A DNA stretch of 64,000 nucleotides from Trogon surrucura (GCA_020746105.1 CM036623.1:2852001-2916000); one strand, 5' to 3'. Positions 12,801-23,725 are shown, numbered from the stretch's first letter. Numbers and translations are program-made. Notes: generated by a model not told the origin, from the letters alone.

Positions 12801-15800
12801 GGAAAGGGGAGGCAGAAGCAGGATAAATCAGTGTGGATTATGGCATTTTACTGCAATGGCCTCTTTCAGAAGAGATGTCACACTAAACTGCTTGAGGTAT
12901 AGCTAAAGATCCTGTTATGCATTTTGAAGCAAAAGGGTACCCAGCCCTCTGACCGAGTTCTCCCTTGACTTTTGCCTCCTCCAGACATTCCCAGTGCATA
13001 GCACGATATGGGTCATTTTCTGTCAAATAGCGGGGACGGTGCTTCAGTCAGGGGCCACTTATGCCCTTATAAATATGGAAGTGCTTTGGACATTTCTGTG
13101 TTATGAAGTGCCATGCAACTGTCATTTTACTTCAAGGATTCCTGAAAAGGAGTTGATTCCAGGAGTAATTAAACAAGGAGGACACTGCCTGGAGTCTTGG
13201 GCACAAGATACCACAGGGAATACATTGGCTGGCATGGGAAACTGTAAAGGGACAGTGAACAATCCACCTGTCACTCAGGTAGGGCAAGCTTCTGTTTGGT
13301 GCTTTGCTTCTTCCCTTTTTATTACCTGAAAATGAAAAGGCATCTTTGGCGTTGGTGGTTTTGCACAGAGGTGAATGAAGTAAGAACTTGGCCGTGTTAA
13401 TTATTTTAATAGTAAGCAGAAAAAGAAGCTGTGCCCATCTCCCAGAGCTCCGTTGGCTCAGCAGACCCAGCAGTCAGGCATAGAGTGGGAAGATTTTCAT
13501 CACTCAAAGGCTTGAACGCTTCAGGGCTGTGACTAGTCTGTGCAGTAGGTGTGGGACCAGGGTTTGGGTCACGTAGCTATTCTCACTCAGACTGTTGCTT
13601 GGATGTGCTCTGCTCCATCATCCAACCCATGAGGACGTGTCCTGGGATGGGCTTGGCTAGTAACCTGGCACGTGGGTAATAGATTTTCCCAGGATCAGAA
13701 ACATTCTTTGGTCTGCCAGTTCAGATGTAGCTGCAGATGGCTTGGACTGTACTGTTCTATAATGCATTTCAGTATAAAGCCTAAATAGAGTTTAAATAGC
13801 CAAGAACCCAGCTGCAGTAATTTGGGGCAGCTCTCCTCACTGCAGTGGAGCTGTGCTGGTTTATACCAGCTGAAGATCTGCACTCGGACTCTTCTTTGGG
13901 TGGCTGAAAGCAGCAGGGAAGCAGCTTGAGAAAGTTAAGGGTCACAGTAAGGTATTTTATGCCAGAAAATACATATTCACATCTGTTAACTGTTGGAAAC
14001 TAGTTTGCAGCCAGCATTCAACACGCCATTCAATCTGACTCATTGTTCCATGTCATTTCTGTTTGAAATTTCTGAAACTTCATTTTGGATTTCTTCCTCG
14101 GGGGAAAGTATGGATGTACTTTCCTTCGCTCAACAATCTATAGGTCCCAGATGCCTGTTACAGAACACGTCTGCTATGTAAAATATGCAGAAGTAGTTGC
14201 ACCTCATGTAAATCAGGGCTCGGGGTCCTCCCTGCTTTGTAGGCTTGAATCTGTAAAGCTGCGGAGCAGAGGGTTGCTTGGGATCCAAGGTTAATCAGAC
14301 AGCTCAGATGGTCAGGGGAGCCAGCTGCAGGCTTTGAAATAGTCATGATCCACCAAGCCTGAGCATAAACTTCTGACTCAAGTGAAGACTGCTGCCATAG
14401 TCTTCTCAGGGAGCCCTTAGTAAGAGACGAATAAAAGATACCGTTTTTTCGACAGAAAAGAAATTTCTTCCTCATCTGATCACCTTTATGATCCTAATGG
14501 AACCTCTCTTTTTCTTATGCCAAAGGAATGGGTATTCAGTGACCCTTTAATCCGACAGCAGGACAAGTGTCTTTCCATTACCTCCTTCTCTACTGGCTCT
14601 CAAATCGTACTGGAAGCCTGCAGTCAAAAAGATGGCAGACAGGTAGGTAACTGTGCATCCGTTTTTCATCCCTTCACCGCCACACACCGGTGTCCCCACA
14701 TCGGTGCGGTGTGCCGGGGCCAACCTCGTGCTATAAAAGTGTATAAAACCCCCTTCCACCTTCTGCGTCTCCCTCTCTGGTGTGTTTCAGCAGCTCAGAG
14801 GTATGAGGTTGCCTGTGACCAAAGCAGGGAGCACAGACCACACCGGTGGGTGGGTGTCTGCTCTACCCGGGCGCTTGGCAGCCTGACTCGCTCCAGCTCA
14901 GGAGCGCCCCGACCTCGCTCCTCGGGTACGTTTGTCTGCAGCCGCATCGGAGCGTGGATGGAGCACAGCACCAGACAGGGGTAGATAAGCAGCAAGTGCT
15001 TTGAGATACCCGAGGGAAGGGCAGTGTGTGCTACTGTTTACTTATTTAGAAGTGAGAGATCTTTGTGCTGTCTTTGGACGCGTGAACAGACCTTTGAAGC
15101 TGAGTGCGTGTGCAATGCACTTGAGAAATACTGACATAAAGCACCGTATGTTCCACCCAAACTGCTCCCCGAGGATAAAATACACAGCAGCGGCAGTGTT
15201 CCCAACAAAATGCAGTATCCCTACAAAATGCAGCTCTGTGACTCTTACGCTTTTTTCCAAGATGGGCATCCCTGATCTGTCAGTACACATTTTGCCTTAG
15301 CAGCACTAGGTAAGAGATGTCCTCTGCAACGGCCAGGGTGCCCTCATGGAGATGTGATGTGCCTTTTTATGAGAACTTGGCAAACACAACAGGTGACAAT
15401 GTGGCACTGGCAGACAGTAGTCTAGGCTTGTTTCGTCCCTAGTTCCTGTGCTTCCCTCTACACCAAGAGAGAACAAATCTTCTGTCACCCGAGGCTATGC
15501 CAACACCGTGCTTTTTGACACCTCTATGGTTTTGATAGCCCAAAGGTAAGAGACAACTCAGCTTGCTGCCGGTGCTTAGCAGCATCCTCTTTTGTCAGTA
15601 CTTTTTAATGCCACCCAAATCTCTAAATTTAGTTCTTCCTGAAAGAAAGCGCTGAAATCCAGTCTTGCCCATTTATGGAAAGCCTGGGTAGACTTTCCTC
15701 TGGAGGGCTGGTAAGTGCAGAAATGTCTTGAAGAGTTGTCACTGTGAACACACTGGGAAAACTCTGAGCTCAGATTAGTCTTGCAGGGGTATCCCAGGTG

Positions 15801-18800
15801 GGCTGTGCTTGCCTGCTCCTTTTTCTTGTTGGTAATCGCTCACCCCCTCACTATGTAATTAGGTCACTTAGCTTCCCCTTAGGTCCCTTGCAGCAGTTTC
15901 CTCCCTGGCAGCAGAGAGGACTGTAGCAGCTGCCAAAACCAGCTGTCTTTCCCTGCCTCGCCTGTCATGGAAGGACAAGGGTCCCCCGAAGGGGGGTGGA
16001 GTCCAAGACCTATTAGCCAGAAGAGAGATTAATCCACACGAACACAAACAGGCTCGTTCTGCTGCTGGAATAGGATTTATTGAGCCTTAATGTGTTGATT
16101 ATATATACAGGCTCATTATAAAGACATGTACGCACACTTAAGGATGTGAGCTGTTGTTTTCCGTTACCTTGTGTGAGCAAACTGCATTTAAATCAAAGAC
16201 TTGACCTAGTGGATGATTTAGCCAACTGACTGTAAGCAAGGATTTTGTTTAAGCCTTTCAAATAATTAGAGAATGGTTTGAACCACAGCTACCATTCCAA
16301 ACTGCTTTGTGGCTGAAGAGATGAGGTGGGAGAACTGCATTTGAATTTTTCATCTAATTTGGACTGAAATGCTCTGAAACACTTTTTTTTTTTTTTTTTT
16401 TCCTGGAAGTCCCAAACTCCTATTTCGGATTTCTACTTACAGAGCCAGTTCCACTTGAAATTGCTCAAGTTTGTTGTTTTCCTGGGGAATGTTGTTATGG
16501 TCCCTTCTTTCCATAAACACAACAGTAATTGTTGTTAATACTGACATGGGATTTTAATCAGCTAGAAGTCAGTCGTCTTTGCAAACTGTCCTATTCTCTC
16601 CTTCCCTGATATTCGGAAGGTTGAGTTTTGAAGAGGTGGCCGCTACTGTAGAAACTTTAAGGTGTGAAATGAAAGAGCAAATCCAGAGGGAACAAATTCC
16701 CCCAGTTGCCCTACAACTTCCCTGTCTCCCCGTGGGTCCTCACGGCCCAAAGTACGACTGCTGGTGGGAGAGAGCAGTGTTTTCCATCTACACATGGGTG
16801 TAGCCACTCCTCAGTTCACCTGGGCTTCTTGGAAAATCAGGAGAGCTGGGTGGGAGTGGAGGAAAGGAAGTTGAGCTACTTCAGAGCGGTGGAGGTGACA
16901 AGTGAGAGCCTCAGGTAGGTGGCCTGAGCGGAAGCGGGTGATCTGGGGCAACACGTGTCACACGTACAACATCCCAAGAGGAGATGGGGTGTGATGTAAG
17001 CCCAGCTTTGAACATCTCTGGTGTCACCGTCATCAGAAGCGTGTGGAAGATGTTTGGACTTTTGTCCAGATGTCTATGTCTGAGTGAATGCAAAAGCAAG
17101 ATCCGTGACAAAAGGTGGCGCATGTGATGGCTTCGTTGTTGTAGTGTCACCAGAGTACATCGGTTAGATCCTTACAACAGCATCGACTCCTGAAGTTGCT
17201 TTCTGCTCTCAGACACGCTGAATCTGTGCCCACGCTACACAGCTGTTGTGCTTTAAGCAGATAATTTTGTTGTTATTTTTGAGTGCTAACATCAGTCCAT
17301 CTAACACGTATGTAATTCTTTAGCGGAGGTTTTACAGTATTACGAGCTGTGTCTGGGGTATGACCTCAAAGTAAGTCTAGAACTTTGCAAGTAGGAGGGT
17401 ACGAGACAATAGTCAAAATTTAGATGGTTTTCGGTTCCGTCAGACTCTTCTCCCTTGGGCTGAAAAGAACCAGGAACAAAATCAATTTGGCACCATGATC
17501 CTGTTGATCATTCAACAGCAACAGCTGGCACTGCTAGCAGAAGACCAGCCAAGAGCTATTCTGCATAATCAGAACTAGATTTCAAACCAGATGGATGTTA
17601 TCCATAATGTTATTTGGAGAATAGCATTTTTTTAGTTGAATGCACAATAAATTATTGCCTTTAGCTTTGGGTTTTGGCTCTGTCTGGTGGTAGGAGTGGC
17701 ATTTTAATTTGTATTGTAGCGAGGACAAATAGAAGGCAAAGTGAGAGTCAGACACTAAAACAAGAGAATGAAAATGAGAAACATTGGCACAGCATTTCCC
17801 AACAGAACAAGAAGCGTGCTGAGAAATCCTATTAAACAGCCATACCTCATTAAAATGTGCTGAAGGAGTGTGACCCCAGCCTGAAAATGAGGACACCACG
17901 TTTTCTTGTGGGGCAAACACTATTTGAAGTCCTATGTGCCTTCAGATACGAGTGGGTGGTTTTCCCCACCTTGCTTCTCAGGGCATCCTATTACCTGAAG
18001 TGCAGACAAATGCAACTTCATATAGACTATCAGAAAAGAGAAGGAGTGAAACCCTGTCTGTTCTGGAAGCACCTGACTCAGCGTCTTCATGGTAATAATT
18101 AGGTAAAACAACCCTGGCCATATGCCGTAGCTTGAAAGCAATTTTCAGGAGACAAGGATTTCCCTCAGTTGTGATTCTTAGTTTTACAAATTATAGTGCT
18201 CAAAGGGAGGCAGTATTTGCTGGGTGCTGCTATGAGCTTCTCTACCACACTCTGTCTGCTCATATATTTAAAATTTAGTGTTCATCACCTTCAACACCAG
18301 CTTCGGGTGCATGGATCTGCAAAGACATTTAATTACAACTTGCAGCATCCTTGACTATTCAAGTTATCAGCTCTCCATATATTTCTTGTCCAAAGTCCTG
18401 GCCGACAAGATCTTCTCATCTCAGCCACGTTTCCTGAGCTTTGCCAACTCCACTGCGTTTTCAGGTTTATAAGGCTGTTGTTGGGATCTTGAAAGAAACC
18501 CTGGACTGGTTGAATTGCTGGAGTTAAAAGAAAACTTTTGATTACCCTGAAAAATTACGCTAGTGTAAACACCTTCAGCTCTTGGTATATATTGGGTAGA
18601 AGAGGACTGGCTATTTCTGACTTTTAGTAATTGCATGTGGAGTGCTTCTATCTAGCTATCTCAACGTACTTTGCAATGATAGATAATAAAGATGGAAAGA
18701 GAGCTTTACAAAAAGAGTGAGGAAATTTTTGATTGTCACCGGGGAAGAGGATCAAGACACAATATTTCAAGGAAAATACAGTTTGCTTGGGGTTTTTTTT

Positions 18801-21800
18801 TGGTCTCCACTCCAAAACTGCTGTGACCAGTAAACTGTATTATCTCCACCTGCACAAGAAAGGGATACCGAGGAGGATTTTCAAGCCAAAATTTTTCAGA
18901 TTGTGCAATGCTTATATCTTCCAAAAGTTTTCCTTCCAAGTACAGGCTAGTCATAATGTCTGGGTGTAGGAGAAGAGAGGAGAGGACTCCCTGTGGTGTT
19001 TGGCTGTGTATGCAGGAGATGTTGGCTCTGTCGGTTTGTTGGACATCGTCACTGTCGTTTCAAAGTCAGCTGTCCAGGCTCACATTGTGGTCTGTGGAGA
19101 AAGCTGGGCCATCACAGAAGGTGCTCGTACCTTGGACCCTTCCATAACCCTGTCACCAGGTGATGAAGACTAAGTTGCTCAGCTCTGAGGTGGCTGACAG
19201 TGGGAGACAAGCATCCTGTCTCCTGTTTCCACCCATTTCATAGAATCATAGAATGGCCCAGGCTGGAAGGGACCTTAGAGATCATCTAATCCAACCTCCC
19301 TGTCATGGGCAGGGACGCCTCTCAACTAGATCAGGCTACTCAAGGCTCTGTCCAACCTGGCCTTGAACCCCTCCAGGGAGGGGGCAGCTGCAACATCTCT
19401 GGGAAATCTATTCCAAAGTCTTGCCACCCTCGTACTGAAGAATTTTTTCCTAAGATCTAATCTAAATCTATTCTCCTTCAACTTAAACCCATTTCCCCTT
19501 GTCCTATCAGTCGACGCTCTTGTAAAAAGTCCCTCCCCAGCCTTTCTGTAGGATCCCTTCAGGTATTGGAAGGCAGCTATTAGGTCCCACCGAAGTCTTC
19601 TCTTTTCAAGATTGAACAATCCCAGCTCCCGCAGCCTGTCCTCGTAGCAGAGCTGCTCCAGCCCCTGGATCATCTTTGTGGCCTCCTCTGAACGCGCTCC
19701 AATAGATCTACTATCTATAGTTCTACTGCCCACTGTCCTCAACAGTCTGAGATATGACATGTCTCTGCAGAGCTAGGTGTTGGGCTGTCCTTGGTAATCC
19801 TATGGTCAGTCAGGGGAGGCTTGTGAAAGGTTCAGGTGAAGTCAGGGAAGTTGCTCTGGTTTCTCACAGAGGGCAGCAAAGTACAGTTTCCAACCGGAAA
19901 GGGTAGAATCCATCATTCTGAAAATATGACTTCCCTGTGAGATGAGGAGCCCTACTTTAGCTCTTGCTGTCAGTACATTTTGTAATAGGTCCATATATGG
20001 CACCTCCTGAATATAAGACGAATCTTATATTCAACTCTCTGCCACCTTCCCAGCATTTTTCCTCCCCCATCCTTGCCCCACTTTCTTCTGAACGTGGGGA
20101 TCTGGGGTGACTTGAAGCACTGGGCTTCACGCTTCCAGTGGCATGGTTTGCTGAGAAGCTGATGGATTTGGTGTAGTTTGTTGGCAGCAGAAAATGTGCT
20201 CTGGTGAATGCTGGTGTCCTGCTGTGTCTGTTGCTGTAGGCTCTCCCTGCAGACCTCACTGTGGGTACCTGCTGAGCACGACACAGCAGCAGGTCTCTGA
20301 TTTGGAGGAATAGCATTGGCGAGCCTCCCAGTGGTACTAGTTTTCTCCTGAATGCCTAGAGGGGAGAAAAAAAAACAGTGTCTCTTGGTAATTGCCTTTG
20401 TCTTCCATCTCAGATCACATAACAGCACACTCCTTTACAGCAGGGTCTTCTGGCAAGCTATGGGGTGTGTGGGAGAGACGGGTGGCAGGCGCTCTCTAGT
20501 ACATGCACAGGTGAAGGTGAAGGAGAAGGCTGAGAATTCCCAAGTACAGAAAGGCAGAAGAAGGGTAGAGACCAAGGAAGAAGTTTCCCTTTGCACAGTA
20601 GGTGTGCTTTGGAGAAGATCAAGAGGCTCTTCACCAAGGTGTGAGTGACCCTGGGAAGCAGCGGTGGAGAGGTGGTTGTACAGAGATTGCACCAACTAGG
20701 CGCAGTGTGCTGCTCTCCAGGGAAGAAGACCTCCTTTCCACCCCATCATTACAGCTGCTGCTTTGTGGTGTTAACTCTTCCTCAGCACTTTGTAGGGAGA
20801 CTCCTGCCAGATGAGATCCATATGGCTCTGGGACCCATGTAGGCGGTGGGTTGCAGCAGCTGGTGAAGGCATCGCACGGCACAGACCGTGCTGTACCTTC
20901 CTCTCCATCATTGCTACGTTCCTTTGCCCTCTCGCCTATTAAAACCAGCTTTTTCCCTCTGCCCAAACAGCTCTCTTTAGTGGTGTCCTGAGAGACAGGG
21001 CTAGCAGTGCTGGCAAAGTCGTCCTGCCTATGATATTTAGTCCTGAAAGTGTGTGACACAGGAGCAACAGATTGCTCTGAGCTTTGCAACTGCCCTTCCC
21101 TCTAAGAAGCATAACCAGCACACAGATTTGGAGGAGAGCTAGCAGCAATATGGAAACATAACTGGGTGTCTTAAACCGCACAGCAATGTGGTAATTATAG
21201 TCATATGTCAATCCATTTGTTAATTAAAAAGTCGGTAAGTTTTGCCATTATCCAGATATTGCAGGATTTTTTTTATTCCCTTTGCGTATCGTTCCTGCAA
21301 CAGCCTTGAGGTCCATCAGTGTTGTCAAGCTGCTTCTTTTTCTTCATGTCTCATGCGTCAGCCAAAACATAATATTCATAGGATGGTTATTGACTGAGCA
21401 TCCAGACCTTAATTCTAACTGGCCCATTTCTGTGATTGAAAAGGGTGACAGAAAAATCCCCAGAGCCTGGAGCACTGACTCCAATAACCTGCTGATCTCA
21501 GCTGTGCCCCGCTGGAGGGAAATGGTAAAGCTTCACCTGGGAGATCCCAAGTCTACAGACTCATTTCTACTTCACTGTCAGCCACAGTGGTCCCAGTTCT
21601 TTCCAGCAGGGGTGGGAAGTACAGTCCTTTCCCAGCAGAATTTGCAGTTCAGGGTTAGAACATGCCTTGTTTCCTGGAAAACAGCACAAGCAAAATGGAT
21701 CTTTGGGAAAGGGTTGGATGTGAGACCTTGTGGATATGCTCAGAGAGGAGCAGCCCCAGAGGAGAGCGCTGCAGAAGCAGAGCAGTGTGTGCTGAGTAAG

Positions 21801-22564
21801 CTGTCAGATGGACACTTATAAACCGAGTTGTTGGCAGGGCAGATGAAAATACGAAGAAGAGCCAAAGTGCAGAGCTATGAATAGCTTTCAGTGTAGTGCT
21901 GATCAAGATCTTGAATTTGATGAGAGAAGAGCTGAGGGGATGTGGAAGAGAGATAGGTACAATCTAGTCAAGCAGCACAAAGTGTGAGTTTTTTTGCTTT
22001 CTGTGCGTGGATTGCTTTACGTGTTGGGAGAGCTTTCAATGCTTTGCTTTCTATGGATTGGAAAGAAACCATAGAAGGGCTTCAGGTTTTGACAGGTATA
22101 TATGGGTGCCTAGAGATGCAGGACAAAGAATGGCAGGGGAGTGGTGAATATAATGTGCTTTTAAAATGCCACTACTTGCTGATTTTTGCATTGTTGCCTT
22201 CTAGATGCTTCTGAATATCTAGCCCTGTAATTCAGCGAAACTCAAAACTCCAGGTATTATTAGTACAGGAAACCAGCACTTTGGAATTGCTGCCCATACC
22301 CAAATTTTCAGTCTCCCCAGTTGTGGTTTGCTTGAGGTTTACACTCAACCTTTCTCCTTCAGCTTGAAGGCACAGTTCCGTGGTGAAGTGGAAGTAACAG
22401 CATGTTTCTTCTCTGTCTTCTCACAGAAGTGGAAGATGAAAGGCAGTTTCATCCAACACTTTGTCAGCGGTCTCTGCCTGGAAAACCAGTCTGGGAGAGT
22501 GGTGACCAACCCTTGCCAAGCAGGTGTACCTGGCCAACAGTGGGAGCTGCTACAAGCAACATGA
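700..22564 (+). CDS. GALNT16: Polypeptide N-acetylgalactosaminyltransferase 16, C-terminal part (10 exons, 5' partial)
   Basis: Joined exons: 700-821, 2721-2808, 3741-3825, 4810-4913, 9284-9410, 10341-10433, 12497-12580, 13137-13278, 14526-14642 and 22427-22564. All introns are GT..AG and the phases chain without a break to give 366 residues and a TGA stop. The family transfers GalNAc from UDP-GalNAc to Ser/Thr in the Golgi, starting mucin-type O-glycans. Seen (numbering from the first visible residue): DxH metal motif DSH at 22-24, WGGEN of the Gal/GalNAc-T motif at 128-132, GHVFRK at 155-160 with the probable third metal-ligand His, then WMDEYK. A three-repeat ricin-type lectin domain follows from about residue 250, with QEW, QKW and QQW. 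From memory, the C-terminus closely matches mammalian GALNT16 (about 558 aa), so roughly the first 190 residues, including the membrane anchor, lie left of the window. The paralogue GALNT14 is the main alternative; the ERH/SLC39A9 neighbourhood favours GALNT16. Confidence 0.95.
822..2720 (+). other. GALNT16: GALNT16 intron
   Basis: Single-copy-looking sequence with no recognisable coding or mobile element. The only structure I see is a small tandem duplication at 2280-2317. Confidence 0.7.
2280..2317 (+). repeat. 19 bp tandem duplication
   Basis: GAGGAAGATGCTTTACTAG at 2280-2298 is followed directly by GAGGAAGATGCGTTATTAG at 2299-2317. The two units differ at two positions. Confidence 0.85.
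2721..2808 (+). CDS. GALNT16: GALNT16 catalytic-domain exon
   Basis: This 88 bp exon lies between TCTCCCTCAG and GTGGGT. It encodes [18 protein letters not shown] and onward to the first base of a Gly codon. The VVSPIIDVI pattern is typical of GalNAc-transferases just after the DxH segment. Confidence 0.94.
2809..4809 (+). other. GALNT16: Two GALNT16 introns (2809-3740 and 3826-4809)
   Basis: Short introns flanking the 3741-3825 exon. I see no repeat or additional exon in either. Confidence 0.7.
3741..3825 (+). CDS. GALNT16: GALNT16 catalytic-domain exon
   Basis: This 85 bp exon lies between TTCTCAG and the atypical donor GTAGCT. It encodes [14 protein letters not shown] and onward, a family hallmark (FDWxLxFxW). 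It ends after two bases of an Arg codon, completed by the first base of the next exon. Confidence 0.94.
4810..4913 (+). CDS. GALNT16: GALNT16 exon with WGGEN motif
   Basis: This 104 bp exon lies between TTTTGCAG and GTAAGC. It encodes [16 protein letters not shown] through MDIWGGENF, which contains the Gal/GalNAc-T motif whose acidic residues take part in catalysis. The split Glu codon continues at 9284. Confidence 0.96.
6351..6775 (-). mobile_element. CR1 LINE, 5'-truncated, with internal insertion
   Basis: The sequence starts on the plus strand with TCACAGAATCACAGAATG, the reverse complement of the CR1 3' tail. It continues through GGTTGGAAGGGACCTC and CATCTAGTCCAACCCCCTGC. On the minus strand it encodes the CR1 ORF2 C-terminus, with [20 protein letters not shown] readable. 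About 110 bp near 6571-6680 has no counterpart in the related copy at 40531. It is a non-functional fossil. Confidence 0.9.
7601..7739 (-). mobile_element. CR1 LINE 3' fragment, severely truncated
   Basis: CACAGAATCACAGAATGTCA begins a copy of the same CR1 subfamily as 6351 (shared CCCCCTGCCAGAGCAGGATC). It is cut off after about 140 bp. A candidate target-site duplication TTCTGAATT flanks it at 7591-7599 and 7769-7777. An inverted repeat sits at the truncation point. Confidence 0.88.
7720..7752. repeat. 13 bp inverted repeat at CR1 truncation point
   Basis: AATGTCTCCAGAG at 7720-7732 and CTCTGGAGACATT at 7740-7752 are perfect reverse complements around a 7 nt spacer. The left arm is normal CR1 sequence; the right arm replaces the expected CR1 continuation. 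Confidence 0.9.
8788..8803. repeat. Poly(T) tract (16 T)
   Basis: A T run in a GALNT16 intron, preceded by TATTTTTTATA. No retroposon body is recognised. Confidence 0.85.
9284..9410 (+). CDS. GALNT16: GALNT16 exon with GHVFRK metal-ligand His
   Basis: This 127 bp exon lies between CTCTTCCAG and GTAGGT. It encodes [18 protein letters not shown] followed by GHVFRK and RHPYDFPEG. The His of GHVFRK is the probable third metal ligand in the family. The downstream loop is the mobile lid over the UDP-GalNAc site. Confidence 0.95.
9411..10340 (+). other. GALNT16: GALNT16 intron with degraded CR1
   Basis: A 930 bp intron. It holds an old plus-strand CR1 fragment around 9851-10030; the rest shows no recognisable feature. 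Confidence 0.7.
9851..10030 (+). mobile_element. Old CR1 3' fragment
   Basis: AAGGTGGTTAAGCACTGGCA and the following stretch through the TTGGAGACTTCGAAACC region to GGCAGGAGGTTGGCCCAGG match the CR1 3' region ([15 protein letters not shown] is readable). It is heavily diverged, so it is an older insertion than the one at 40531. Confidence 0.75.
10341..10433 (+). CDS. GALNT16: GALNT16 exon with WMDEYK signature
   Basis: This 93 bp exon lies between CCACGCAG and GTAAGC. It encodes [18 protein letters not shown] and onward, near the end of the catalytic domain. The final Ser codon is split AG|T with the next exon. Confidence 0.95.
10434..12496 (+). other. GALNT16: GALNT16 intron
   Basis: A 2.1 kb intron between the WMDEYK exon and the linker exon. 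No repeats or further exons are recognised. Confidence 0.7.
12497..12580 (+). CDS. GALNT16: GALNT16 exon: end of catalytic domain and linker
   Basis: This 84 bp exon lies between GTTTCCAG and GTGAGT. It encodes [20 protein letters not shown] and onward to YPEL, the conserved helical stretch (CKSFxWYLxNVYPEL) that closes the catalytic domain before the lectin-domain linker. Confidence 0.95.
12581..14525 (+). other. GALNT16: Two GALNT16 introns (12581-13136 and 13279-14525)
   Basis: The introns flanking the alpha-repeat exon. No recognisable repeats or coding segments. Confidence 0.7.
13137..13278 (+). CDS. GALNT16: GALNT16 exon: lectin-domain alpha repeat
   Basis: This 142 bp exon lies between TACTTCAAG and GTAGGG. 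It carries the linker [15 protein letters not shown] and the first ricin-type repeat, beginning CLES. It ends on a codon boundary with the Gln of the first QxW motif. CLE replaces the CLD usual in ligand-binding repeats. Confidence 0.93.
14526..14642 (+). CDS. GALNT16: GALNT16 exon: lectin-domain beta repeat
   Basis: This exon is exactly 39 codons, phase 0 at both ends, between a pyrimidine-rich tract ending CCAAAG and GTAGGT. It starts with EW, completing QEW with the previous exon. It contains CLS and ends in GRQ, the first residue of QKW. Confidence 0.94.
16383..16401. repeat. Poly(T) tract (19 T)
   Basis: An uninterrupted T run in the last GALNT16 intron. No adjoining retroposon body is recognised. 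Confidence 0.9.
19240..19712 (-). mobile_element. CR1 LINE 3' fragment, different subfamily
   Basis: ATAGAATCATAGAATGGCCC starts the reversed 3' tail, followed by GGCTGGAAGGGACCTTAGAG. On the minus strand an open frame of about 140 residues is still readable, including the CR1 ORF2 C-terminal pattern [19 protein letters not shown]. The 3' sequence differs from the 6351/7601/40531 copies, so it belongs to another CR1 subfamily. Confidence 0.9.
22427..22564 (+). CDS. GALNT16: GALNT16 last coding exon: lectin gamma repeat and stop
   Basis: The acceptor is GTCTTCTCACAG. The exon encodes [28 protein letters not shown] and QQWELLQAT, then TGA at 22562-22564. It is separated from the previous exon by a 7.8 kb intron. 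Confidence 0.95.
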   Translation, partial: KWKMKGSFIQHFVSGLCLENQSGRVVTNPCQAGVPGQQWELLQAT

Positions 22565-23725
22565 TGGTAGCACAGAGATCTCCTTGTTTCTTTGTGCATG
22601 AGACTTTGGGAACAGAGGGGGATTGGGAAGGGAGGAATGGTTTTGTATGTCTGACCCTAAATGTTTTCATTGTGCCCATCAGCAAGCCACCATTTCAGCC
22701 GAGCACTTGGTGTTTCTGAGCTTTTCAGAGAAGAAGCTGGGGGTGAGAGAGGGATGAGGAGAGTTGTTGAAATCCTCCCATCTGTTGCCTTAAGTTCTCC
22801 TTTGTAGCTGATGTCCGTGCGTAGCCGCACCCCGAGATGGGGGGAGGACCCAGCCCCATACCTGGAGTGACTAGAACTGCCTTGCAGCTCTTCCCACCCA
22901 CTCCCTTCTCTGCATCCAAAGTCCTCGACCTTCAGTCCAACAGCTTAGACGATGCTTGTACAAACATTGGTAGCTCTTTGGCTTCCCTGGCTTTTCGCTC
23001 TGATGTCGTGCATCATTTATGCATGCGTGTCTGCCAGTGAGGACTGGCCAGAAGAAGAGTCATCATGATGAGTGAAGGGGCTGGGAAAGGAACTAGCAGA
23101 CCCTGGGGACAGGTTTGTGGCCTCTTTGTGGCGGCCCCATTCCTTCCTCTGCCCGCAGTAGCTGCCTTGCAGCCAAGTGGGCTGAGGTTGTCACAACACT
23201 GACAAGGGAGCTCGAAAAGGGAAGATCTGTTTTCGCAACATAACCAGGAATGGTTTTGGGGACTAATCCCCGAGGAATTCTTGCTTCCAATTTTTTACTG
23301 TGGGTTTTCAGACCTGCCAAGGGAAGCTTACCTATTCAAATTTTAAAAAAAATAATAATAATATCCTCACAACCTTACCTTCTCTTACTAGTTTTGTTAA
23401 ATTTTCTCCTTGGAGCTAGGTTTTGTAAACCAACCCTCCTTCCCAAGAGCCTGGCAAGGGAACCGGTGGTGGGCCCACCTTCAGCAAGCAATTGCTTGCC
23501 TGGATCCTTTCTGGTATAGAAGAAACAGGATGTTCATTTGGATTTTGAACAGCTGGCTGCTTCTGATCATGTCTGTATCCCTTTGTAATTCTTTCTCCTA
23601 GGTTGGTATTAGCCCAGAGAGTTGACAAAAGAACAGATACTGTTCTTCATACATTGCATGCTCTCAGAAGTGCTTGTGTGAGAACTGAAGGATTTGTTTT
23701 CTGTTCTCAGTTCTTTTATTTAAAA

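Larger units (their letters stand above)
14643..22426 (+). other. GALNT16: Large last GALNT16 intron
   Basis: A 7.8 kb intron. It contains a T19 tract at 16383-16401 and a CR1 at 19240-19712. The longest non-repeat open frame (21282-21821, plus) has no recognisable domain. A possible but unproven LTR-like patch lies near 15960-16140. Confidence 0.7.

Noticed and set aside
14517-14984. 155-codon plus-strand open frame
   Set aside because: It is GALNT16 exon 14526-14642 read through its GTAGGT donor into the intron.
19326-19760. 144-codon minus-strand open frame
   Set aside because: Not a host gene: it is the C-terminal end of CR1 ORF2 inside the LINE fragment at 19240-19712, with no start or 5' part.
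21282-21821. 179-codon plus-strand open frame in the last GALNT16 intron
   Set aside because: No recognisable domain or family, no repeat signature, and a length still plausible by chance in 64 kb read in six frames.
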